A stretch of 8,508 bases of DNA, from NCBI GenBank assembly GCA_964396245.1, contig CAYNEO010000079.1, positions 1 through 8,508 on the forward strand, given 5' to 3'. The notes below the pieces were generated by a model. It was not told where the DNA came from and searched no databases. It saw nothing but the letters and a program-made list of their open reading frames with translations. Position 1 is the stretch's first letter. Every line of letters starts with the position of its first letter. A program made the translations under genes and the position numbers. This document shows positions 1 to 5,825 of this stretch, one piece after another. The stretch is from CAYNEO01 sp964396245. Its GTDB lineage: Bacteria; Zixibacteria; MSB-5A5; GN15; FEB-12.

Positions 1-426
1 GCCAACCCCGCCGGCAATTCAGCGAGAGGCCGCCTGCCAAAGTCGGACAACCTGATCAAACTGCTCGAGAAAACCATAGCCGACGAGCAGATGCGCCAAC
101 GGTCCGATCTGTTTGGCCGAGAGAAGAAGAAAACGGCTCGCAACAAACCTGTCCGCCGCACTCGCAGGACAGCCGCGACATCAAAACGGACACCGTCCCT
201 TGCACCATACGCAAAGAAGGCCTTCCGTATCCGGGGGACGTACAAAGGCAAGAGCTTTTATGCCTCAGTTCGCAAAGGGGGAGTCATAAAGTTCAATAAT
301 GCCCTCTATAACTCTCCATCGATGGCGGGAAAGGCCGCACGCGGTCGTATTGTCAACGGCTGGTCATTCTGGCGGTTCAACAACAGCAAGGGGGAGTGGG
401 TCAAGCTTGACGAATTGAGGAAATAG
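1..426 (+). CDS. RAMA-like domain protein, 5' end outside window (partial)
   Basis: The frame is open from base 1 to a TAG at 424-426, giving 141 codons. The first ATG in the window (91) has no good ribosome site, so the true start is probably upstream. The visible part begins with a short helical-looking segment (LPKSDNLIKLLEKTIADEQ), followed by a strongly basic linker rich in K and R (about residues 41-73). It ends in a compact C-terminal domain with the pattern FRIRGTYKGKSFYA, 'NSPSMAGKAARG', then NGWSFWRF and 'WVKLDELRK'. This layout (beta hairpins, an 'SPS.A' helix, an 'NGW.FW' motif and a terminal 'L..LR') fits the RAMA domain, found at the C-terminus of adenine methylases such as CcrM and in restriction-linked proteins, where it is proposed to bind DNA. 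I infer a DNA-binding role. The enzyme or partner part, if any, is outside the window. A related small beta-rich DUF is the alternative. Confidence 0.72.
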   Translation, partial: ANPAGNSARGRLPKSDNLIKLLEKTIADEQMRQRSDLFGREKKKTARNKPVRRTRRTAATSKRTPSLAPYAKKAFRIRGTYKGKSFYASVRKGGVIKFNNALYNSPSMAGKAARGRIVNGWSFWRFNNSKGEWVKLDELRK

Positions 427-463
427 ATACTCGGTCCTTGCCCCTCGCCGCCGGGTTTTTTTC

Positions 464-492
464 TTGACGCTGGACCGCCCTGTCCATATTTT
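464..492 (+). promoter_or_regulatory. Predicted sigma70-type promoter of the FG-GAP gene
   Basis: TTGACG (464-469, five of six matches to the -35 consensus) is followed after 17 bp by TATTTT (487-492, four of six matches to -10). Transcription would start near 499, leaving a leader of about 125 nt before the ATG at 625. The same layout, TTGAC[GA]-N17-TATTTT, is seen upstream of the beta-helix gene on the other strand, which supports both. Confidence 0.5.
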
Positions 493-552
493 GTATATGG
501 GAATATCAAGGGATTCCGACACCCGGGAAGTTCACATCAAGTCTCAATAAAT

Positions 553-603
553 CCGGCGCTCGTCGGTTCATCACAAATCGCTCGCGCTCTTTCCGGACGC
601 CGG
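553..603 (+). promoter_or_regulatory. Inverted repeat in the leader of the FG-GAP gene
   Basis: CCGGCG (553-558) and CGCCGG (598-603) are perfect 6-bp complementary arms enclosing 39 nt. The second arm ends eight bases before the Shine-Dalgarno sequence, so folding could affect access to the ribosome site. It is short and GC-rich and could be chance. Confidence 0.22.
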
Positions 604-610
604 TGGCTCA

Positions 611-618
611 AGGGAGGT
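611..618 (+). promoter_or_regulatory. Ribosome binding site for the FG-GAP gene
   Basis: AGGGAGGT lies 6 nt before the ATG at 625 and fixes that start. No other in-frame start nearby has a comparable site. Confidence 0.75.
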
Positions 619-624
619 AGAGGA

Positions 625-1929
625 ATGGTTTCAAGGGGTTTGTTGTGTTTCGGCGGTCTCATCCTGTTGGCATTGCCGCTGTTTGCGGCTCAGCCGGTCT
701 ACGATGCCGCCGTTTTCTACCCGGTCGGGGACGCGCCGACCGGAATCGTATGTTTCGATTTCAATAACGATGGCTTTCTCGATCTCGCAACGGCTGACTC
801 GGCGTCGAATGCCGTATCGATTCTCATCAACAACGGTGCCGGTGCGTTCCTGGAGGCTGTCACTTATACGGCCGGGGAGGCTCCAATCGACATCGCCGCG
901 GGCGACCTCAACAGTGACAATTACGCGGATCTGGTTGTCGCCGACCGGTTCGCCGACATGCTCTCGGTCCTATGGAACGGGGGTGATGGGACATTTACGA
1001 GTCAAACCGAAATCCCGGTTCACTCCGGGGTGTGTGCAGTTGCGGTTACCCAACTTACTGACGGAGGATCGGATATCATTGTCAGCCAGGACCTCTCCCG
1101 GGTGGTCTCGATAGTGCGCAGCAACGGAGACGGAACGTTTCAGGCGCCGGTCGATCATCCTGTTCGGTGGACTCCTAGCGGTATCTGCACGGCTGATTTC
1201 AACCTCGACGGCTATACCGACTTCGCGGTGGGCTCGTACGAATATGCGACATACATATTCAGAAACGACGGGGCCGGGTCTTTCCCGGATGTCGAGGAAA
1301 ACAGGCTTGGGAGCGGGGCGACGGATCTGGCGGCAGGGGATTTCAATGGTAATGAATACGCTGACCTGGTGCTTGCGAGAGTTACCGAAGGAATGCCCGT
1401 GGTTTGCATGCTTAACACAGACGGGCTGTTTCAATTTTCGTCCAGCGGACCGTGGATTCCGAACAAACCGAACTCGGTCGTGGCAGCTGATCTTAATGCC
1501 GACGGTTACGATGATCTCGCTTTTGCCGATGTCGAGGTGGGAGCCGTACGGATACTGGTGAATCTCCGGAAAGAGCATTTCTCGTTTAGAACGCTTACTG
1601 CCAGTTTTACTGGTGACAAGCCACGGGCGATAGCGTATGGGGATTTCGATCTGGACGGCGATCTGGACCTCGCCGTGGCCAACAGCGGCTCCAATGACGT
1701 TGCGGTGCTGACGAACTATTTCTGCGGCGACCTAAATGGCGACCACACTGTTGACCTGGGCGATATCACCGAGATGATCGAGTTCGTTTACCTGGGAGGC
1801 AAGCTATCGGTCATCAGGCAGGCGGCCAATACCGACAGCTCGACCGACGGGGAGATTACCCTTGCCGATATCACTGGTTTGATAAGCCATGTCTACCTCG
1901 GGGGTGGTGAGCCGATGTGCAGTCAATGA
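625..1929 (+). CDS. Secreted FG-GAP/VCBS seven-bladed beta-propeller with C-terminal dockerin-like repeats
   Basis: 434 residues. Residues 1-22 form a signal peptide (MVSRGLLCFGGLILLALPLFAA) with likely cleavage after A21 or A22. Seven FG-GAP/VCBS repeats follow, spaced 48-51 residues. Their calcium-loop motifs start near 45 (DFNNDGFLD), 94 (DLNSDNYAD), 143 (degenerate, QLTDGGSD), 191 (DFNLDGYTD), 239 (DFNGNEYAD), 289 (DLNADGYDD) and 340 (DFDLDGDLD). Seven evenly spaced repeats imply a closed integrin-like beta-propeller. Residues 367-434 hold two dockerin-like F-hand loops (D369-N371-D373-D380 and D404-S406-D408-D415), each followed by a helix ending 'VYLGG', with single cysteines at 367 and 432 that could clasp the module. 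It is probably an exported binding or scaffold protein. Its ligand cannot be read from sequence. It has its own promoter and converges on the cytochrome gene. Confidence 0.9.
   Translation: MVSRGLLCFGGLILLALPLFAAQPVYDAAVFYPVGDAPTGIVCFDFNNDGFLDLATADSASNAVSILINNGAGAFLEAVTYTAGEAPIDIAAGDLNSDNYADLVVADRFADMLSVLWNGGDGTFTSQTEIPVHSGVCAVAVTQLTDGGSDIIVSQDLSRVVSIVRSNGDGTFQAPVDHPVRWTPSGICTADFNLDGYTDFAVGSYEYATYIFRNDGAGSFPDVEENRLGSGATDLAAGDFNGNEYADLVLARVTEGMPVVCMLNTDGLFQFSSSGPWIPNKPNSVVAADLNADGYDDLAFADVEVGAVRILVNLRKEHFSFRTLTASFTGDKPRAIAYGDFDLDGDLDLAVANSGSNDVAVLTNYFCGDLNGDHTVDLGDITEMIEFVYLGGKLSVIRQAANTDSSTDGEITLADITGLISHVYLGGGEPMCSQ
709..1716 (+). repeat. Seven tandem FG-GAP/VCBS repeat units (protein-level)
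   Basis: Codons for residues about 29-364 form seven units of about 147 bp, each ending in a D-x-[ND]-x-[DN]-G-type calcium loop followed by a hydrophobic strand (for example LATAD, LVVAD, FAVGS, LAVAN). Unit 3 has lost the first loop aspartate. The units have diverged at the nucleotide level, so this is an old duplication. Confidence 0.8.
1723..1926 (+). repeat. Dockerin-like module, single-cysteine-clasp variant
   Basis: This encodes residues 367-434 of the FG-GAP protein: two F-hand repeats with the pattern D-x-[NS]-x-D-G/H-x-[VI]-x-L-x-D followed by an amphipathic helix. Compared with the modules at 2022-2264 and 5583-5825 it lacks the CCGLYTGGYTGN leader and both CC pairs. The second repeat shares 'STDGEITL.DIT' with the cytochrome's second repeat. 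Confidence 0.75.
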
Positions 1930-1954
1930 AGCGGTAGAATAATCGCTCAAATAC

Positions 1955-1990
1955 AAAAGCCCCCGGCTCCACGAAAAGCCGGGGGTTTTT
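1955..1990. terminator. Bidirectional intrinsic terminator between convergent genes
   Basis: CCCCCGGCT (1960-1968) pairs perfectly over 9 bp with AGCCGGGGG (1977-1985) across an 8-nt loop. Five T residues follow on the plus strand (1986-1990). On the minus strand the stem is followed by one C and then four T residues, from the AAAA at 1955-1958. It lies 30 bp past the FG-GAP stop and 36 bp past the cytochrome stop, so it can end both convergent transcripts. Confidence 0.88.
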
Positions 1991-2021
1991 CATCGATATT
2001 AGGAAACCCAACTCGCGACCA

Positions 2022-2264
2022 TTACGGGCACGGCGCCGTTGGAGTCTGGCTGACATAGACATTATCGATGAGACGGGTGATATCATTGAGTGTGATCTCG
2101 CCGTCGGTGCTCCCGTCCACATTGCCGTTTTCCGGACAGCACAGCGCCTTGTGAGAGAGGTAAACATGATCAACCAGCACGGTGATATCGCTCAAGTTGA
2201 GCTCCCCATCAGTGCTACAGTCGGTATTTCCCGTGTAACCGCCCGTGTATAACCCGCAACAGGA
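2022..2264 (-). repeat. Dockerin-like module, six-cysteine form (copy in the cytochrome)
   Basis: This is 80 codons plus stop. The product starts SCCGLYTGGYTGN, has loops D-C-S-T-D-G-E-L-N-L-S-D and D-G-S-T-D-G-E-I-T-L-N-D, and ends PTAPCP. It aligns without gaps to the module at 5583-5825, with 54 of 80 residues identical by my count. Cysteines fall at module positions 2, 3, 16, 42, 43 and 79 in both. Confidence 0.85.
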
Positions 2265-5200
2265 GCCGGCGCTGACCGAGATACTGATAAACTCGTCATC
2301 CTGCAAATTGCCGTCATCGGCTATGATGCCGATATCGGGGTGGGTTCCGGTGTCAGTGGCAACCGGTGTCCACTCGAACAGCGCTTCATAGCGTGCGGTG
2401 CCCGCGTTCCATCCGGTCTCGGTAATGGATGCCCCTGTCGGAAGATTGCTGCCGTGGATGGCCACGCTGTCGCCATCGGGGTCATGCGCTGACAGCGTGA
2501 ACGACAGAGTCTCGCCGACCACAGCCAGCTTATCTCCAACCGCGTCGAGCACCGGTGGCCGGTCGACGTCATTGACCGTAATCGCCACCTGCTCGGAGTC
2601 CGTGAACTCACCGTCGGAGGCGTAGAAGACCACTGGATAGATTCCCGCCTGATCAAACCCGGGTGTCCACGAGAATGTCGCTGTGCCATCATTGTGGTTG
2701 TCGAATGAAGCTCCTTCGGGAAGCGCCGAGGTAGTCAGGGCCGGAGTTGTCCCGTTGGGATCTGACGCCGACACAGTAAACGTGACCAACGTATTCTCAT
2801 CAACATCCTTCGGGCCGATTGAATCGAGCACGGGCGGCTCATTGCTCTCGAGGACCGAGATAGTCACCAGTTCCGAATCCGCCAGCGTCAGATCATCGGC
2901 GATAAAGAGTACCGGGTGATCGCCGACATCGGTGAGTTGCGTCGGCCAATCGAATTGAGCCGTCCCGTCGCCATTGTCGGTGAATGTTGCGTTCGATGGC
3001 AACGTCGAAGCTGAGAGGACAAGGGAATCGTTGTCCGGGTCGGTGGCTGTGACGGTGAAGGAAAGCGTGTCACCGGCCTGGATACTTCGCGGGCCGATTT
3101 CAGCCAGCACCGGCGGCCGGTTAGTATTGGTGACAGTGACGGCAACGGCCTGGCTGTCGGCCGCTATTCCATCGGAAGCGGCAAAGGTCACCGTGTATCC
3201 GCCTGCTTGACTGTAATCCGGCGTGAACGTAAACAGCCCGGTGCCGTCGCCGTTGTCCACAAACTCTGAGTTGGCCGGCGTGTTGTAGGCAAAGAGGCTG
3301 ACTTGCTGGCCATCGGGATCGCTGCCGGTAACGGTCAACAACAGCGTGTCGCCTTCAGCGACTGTCTGCGGATCAATCGGATCGAGACTCGGCGGCCGGT
3401 TGACATTCTGTATCGTAATTGAGACAACCTCGCTGTCAACCGCCAGAGAATCATCCTCGGCGTAGAAAATCACCGAGTAGCTGCCGGCCTGATCATATGT
3501 CGGCGTCCATTCGAACGAGCCCGACCCATTCAGGCTGTCAGTGAAGACGGCTCCGTCGGGAAGGGGAGAGGCCGAGAGGTGCGGCGTGGTGCCGTCAGGA
3601 TCGGTCGCAGAAACGCGGAAGGAAAGCAACTGGCCTTCACTGCCGGACTTCGACCCGATAGTTGCGAGAATTGGAGCTTGATTGCCGGCTATCGGTGTCA
3701 GTTCGAGCGAGTCGATATTCATGACTACCGGCGCCGACTTCCCGTTGGTTGACCAGAGATCGTAGAATACGTCGCCCCAGTCATTCGTTTGATTTTCGTC
3801 GCGGAGAAACTCGACATATTCCTTGCTGGTTGTTTGATAGTACAGCGTCACAACAACGCGAGCAGCTGAGCCGGGAATGCTGTAGTCGGTTTCGTCCCAG
3901 TACTGCCCGTCGGCGTAAGTGTAATTCACCGGCGGTGACTGGATTGTCTCGTAATTGGCGTTCGTGAAGCCGCGCGGCGGGATGCGGTTGTCCGAATATA
4001 TCTCGTTATTGATGACAAAATGGAACGAGGGACCGGCCGGGTAACCCACTACCGGGCTCAGGCCGTCTGATATTCCCGGTTTTATCTCATAGATTTTGGC
4101 ATCGGCGTCATGGGTGAGAACACCGGTCGACGTATCGTAGGCCCCGGATTCGTATATAAGGTCATTACTTGCATTATATGCGCGCACGTTCAGCCAGATT
4201 CGACGGCCTTCGGGATAGCCGGAGGGCAGTTTATGGCCGGTTTCGTTGGTGACCGTCACGGTTAATTCGTGGCTGCTGGCCTGATCCTCATTTGCAAGTT
4301 GGAGGGAAGCAGCCGCCTCAAGCATCGACGTTGCCCTCACGACACCCGAGTCGAGCGCTGCCAGGTCGGCTTCCCCCGGGAAAACGTCCTCGATCAGCAG
4401 CGGGATGAAAGTATTGCCGCCAGTCATGTCGTGGAACGGCAGGTCGGTTCGGATGGGAGCGTCGTTTTTATTGCAGCCCTCGCCGGTGATATCGCGCATG
4501 TGGCAATCCTGACAGGTCCGTACCGTATCTTTGTTACCGCCGAACTGCGGGGCATAGACTCCTTCCGGCGTATTGTATGCACTCATCAGCCATTCACTGT
4601 ACGTACGCTCAATGGGGAACATTGTATAGGGATCGAAATCGGGCGCCTGCTGATCCAGGTCATTGGGAACATAGTTGTCCTCCGAGTCCCGGGCAAAGGC
4701 AGGATTGCTGACATCGTGACAGGTCCCACACAGTGACGCTTCAGGGTGCAGGGGCGAATAATAGAACTGATGCCGGGCGACTGTCTCGATGTACGGGCCG
4801 CGCTTGGTGATATCGGCATCAACAACATACATGCCGTTGGCTTCGGTCGGGGGGATTTCCGTTATGGTCGCCAGGTATGCCTGGTCCAGCGAATAGACAT
4901 TGTTGGTATATGCGGTATCGTCCGGATACGGGTTAACCCCCAATGGCGTCGGCGTCACGAGCCGGTGGCAGAAATCGCACATGACTCCTTCGCGGTCGTT
5001 CGCTGTCAGGGCAGAGCCGTCAGTGGGCGTTGAACGGCCGCTCAGCCATCCGCCGGGGGTGTGGCAGCGAATACACAGGTCGCCGCTCTCCGGTGCGTCC
5101 TGATTGGCAATTGCCAGACAGGCGTAGAACAGCGGATCCCGGGCGGCCTGCGACATCATGCTTCCGCGCCAGTTGAATGCCGGTTCCACCGCTATGTCAT

Positions 5201-5429
5201 AGCCGCCGTGGCAGTTATCGCATTTGTCGGGCATCTCGAAATTGCCGGATTCGCCGGGCTGAGAGCCTGGTAAAAAGAAATCATTAATGGTAGTCGGCAC
5301 CCCGGCCGCTTCGGTGGGCGAGTGGGCTGTCAGCAGCGTGTGCTCCGGCTCGTCCGCGCCGTAAGAACTTGGAAACGCGTCAAATAGCAGAAATACAGAG
5401 ATAATTATAATTCGTGACGTGTATGCCAT
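2022..5429 (-). CDS. Secreted five-haem c-type cytochrome fused to five Ig-like repeats and a dockerin-like tail
   Basis: 1135 residues from the ATG at 5429. That start has AGGGAGGA 7 nt upstream, whereas the in-frame ATG at 5435 sits only 2 nt from the GGGAGG core. Residues 1-24 are a signal peptide (hydrophobic IIIISVFLLF). Five haem-binding CxxCH motifs lie at 70 (CDNCH), 119 (CIRCH), 151 (CDFCH), 234 (CGTCH) and 306 (CQDCH), so the N-terminal third is a multihaem cytochrome resembling the cytochrome c554 family. A beta-rich region at about 385-580 contains GHKLPSGYPEGRR (398-410), whose H399 could be a distal haem ligand (inference). Five Ig-like/cadherin-like repeats of about 93 residues span 583-1054. 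A cysteine-rich dockerin-like module (1056-1135) ends the protein. It is likely exported, with electron transfer at the surface. Donor and acceptor are unknown. Residue numbers count from the start used here. Confidence 0.92.
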   Translation of the reverse strand: MAYTSRIIIISVFLLFDAFPSSYGADEPEHTLLTAHSPTEAAGVPTTINDFFLPGSQPGESGNFEMPDKCDNCHGGYDIAVEPAFNWRGSMMSQAARDPLFYACLAIANQDAPESGDLCIRCHTPGGWLSGRSTPTDGSALTANDREGVMCDFCHRLVTPTPLGVNPYPDDTAYTNNVYSLDQAYLATITEIPPTEANGMYVVDADITKRGPYIETVARHQFYYSPLHPEASLCGTCHDVSNPAFARDSEDNYVPNDLDQQAPDFDPYTMFPIERTYSEWLMSAYNTPEGVYAPQFGGNKDTVRTCQDCHMRDITGEGCNKNDAPIRTDLPFHDMTGGNTFIPLLIEDVFPGEADLAALDSGVVRATSMLEAAASLQLANEDQASSHELTVTVTNETGHKLPSGYPEGRRIWLNVRAYNASNDLIYESGAYDTSTGVLTHDADAKIYEIKPGISDGLSPVVGYPAGPSFHFVINNEIYSDNRIPPRGFTNANYETIQSPPVNYTYADGQYWDETDYSIPGSAARVVVTLYYQTTSKEYVEFLRDENQTNDWGDVFYDLWSTNGKSAPVVMNIDSLELTPIAGNQAPILATIGSKSGSEGQLLSFRVSATDPDGTTPHLSASPLPDGAVFTDSLNGSGSFEWTPTYDQAGSYSVIFYAEDDSLAVDSEVVSITIQNVNRPPSLDPIDPQTVAEGDTLLLTVTGSDPDGQQVSLFAYNTPANSEFVDNGDGTGLFTFTPDYSQAGGYTVTFAASDGIAADSQAVAVTVTNTNRPPVLAEIGPRSIQAGDTLSFTVTATDPDNDSLVLSASTLPSNATFTDNGDGTAQFDWPTQLTDVGDHPVLFIADDLTLADSELVTISVLESNEPPVLDSIGPKDVDENTLVTFTVSASDPNGTTPALTTSALPEGASFDNHNDGTATFSWTPGFDQAGIYPVVFYASDGEFTDSEQVAITVNDVDRPPVLDAVGDKLAVVGETLSFTLSAHDPDGDSVAIHGSNLPTGASITETGWNAGTARYEALFEWTPVATDTGTHPDIGIIADDGNLQDDEFISISVSAGSCCGLYTGGYTGNTDCSTDGELNLSDITVLVDHVYLSHKALCCPENGNVDGSTDGEITLNDITRLIDNVYVSQTPTAPCP
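2268..3683 (-). repeat. Five tandem Ig-like (He_PIG/cadherin-like) repeat units
   Basis: The units run about 3683-3402, 3401-3123, 3122-2844, 2843-2562 and 2561-2268. Each begins near 'N.[AP]P.L..I', contains 'L.F.V.A.DPDG', then 'LP.GA.F.D..GTG.F.WTP', then 'QAG.Y.V.F.ASDG' with 'DSE.V.ITV', and runs into the next unit. Unit 3 has 'WPTQLTDVGDH' in place of 'WTP...QAG', and unit 5 carries an insertion around TETGWNAGTARYEALF. Such repeats usually act as spacers or adhesive stalks. The copies differ by many substitutions. Confidence 0.8.
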
Positions 5430-5436
5430 GACCATA

Positions 5437-5444
5437 TCCTCCCT
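5437..5444 (-). promoter_or_regulatory. Ribosome binding site deciding the cytochrome start
   Basis: On the minus strand AGGGAGGA precedes the ATG at 5429 with 7 nt between. The nearer ATG at 5435 is too close to be used efficiently, so the protein should begin MAYTSR. Confidence 0.7.
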
Positions 5445-5478
5445 GAGTACCCCTCTTTGACATCACTGGCTTCGCTAT

Positions 5479-5510
5479 GGACAATATAGTCCGCAACCCT
5501 GAATTATGAA
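5479..5510 (-). promoter_or_regulatory. Weak candidate promoter with overlapping dyad, cytochrome gene
   Basis: On the minus strand TTCATA (5510-5505, four of six matches to -35), 16 bp, then TATATT (5488-5483, five of six matches to -10). A GGAC-N6-GTCC dyad (5479-5492) sits exactly over the -10, as an operator would. Transcription would start about 45-50 nt before the ATG. No terminator is visible in the 153 bp after the beta-helix gene, so read-through from that gene is an alternative way to express the cytochrome. Confidence 0.3.
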
Positions 5511-5582
5511 AGCTCAATTTTCGGACAGATTTAACCTGCTTTTGATCGAAATGGTCCACCTGTGTATGGCGACTCATCCAAC

Positions 5583-5825
5583 CTACGGGCACGGCGCCGT
5601 CGGCGTATGATTGATATAGACGTTGTCGATGAGTCTCATGATATCGCTCAGGGTCAACAGGTTCTCTGCGTCGCCATCCACATTCGCGTTGTCCGGGCAG
5701 CACAGCGGCTGATGTGTCAGGTAAATGTGTGCGATGAGCGTGGTGATGTCACTCAATGACAGGAATCCTTCAACATCACAGTCGATGTTTCCCGTGTAGC
5801 CCCCGGTATACAGGCCGCAGCAGGA
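5583..5825 (-). repeat. Dockerin-like module, six-cysteine form (copy in the beta-helix protein)
   Basis: Codon-for-codon counterpart of the module at 2022-2264, with the same SCCGLYTGGYTGN start and PTAPCP end. The calcium loops are weaker: position 5 is Glu in both loops (D-C-D-V-E-G and D-G-D-A-E-N) and the second loop has Asn where Gly is usual. The GGGCACGGCGCCG block is shared exactly at the 3' ends of the two genes. Confidence 0.85.

Noticed and set aside
441..462. GC-rich run followed by seven T after the RAMA-like gene
   Set aside because: The T run is good but the best stem is only three to four pairs, so I do not call a terminator.
970..1578. 202-residue minus-strand frame
   Set aside because: It is a shadow of the FG-GAP gene, whose repeats and signal peptide are clear in the plus frame.
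2268..3683. Tandem repeats as CRISPR or recent DNA duplication
   Set aside because: The periodicity is about 280 bp, in frame and diverged, and is fully explained by Ig-like protein domains.
4269..4736. 155-residue plus-strand frame
   Set aside because: It lies opposite the cytochrome region containing CxxCH motifs and has no start signal or domain.
5493..5534. GTCCG...CGGAC pairing in the space between the beta-helix and cytochrome genes as a terminator
   Set aside because: The stem is five pairs with a loop of more than 25 nt and no T run.
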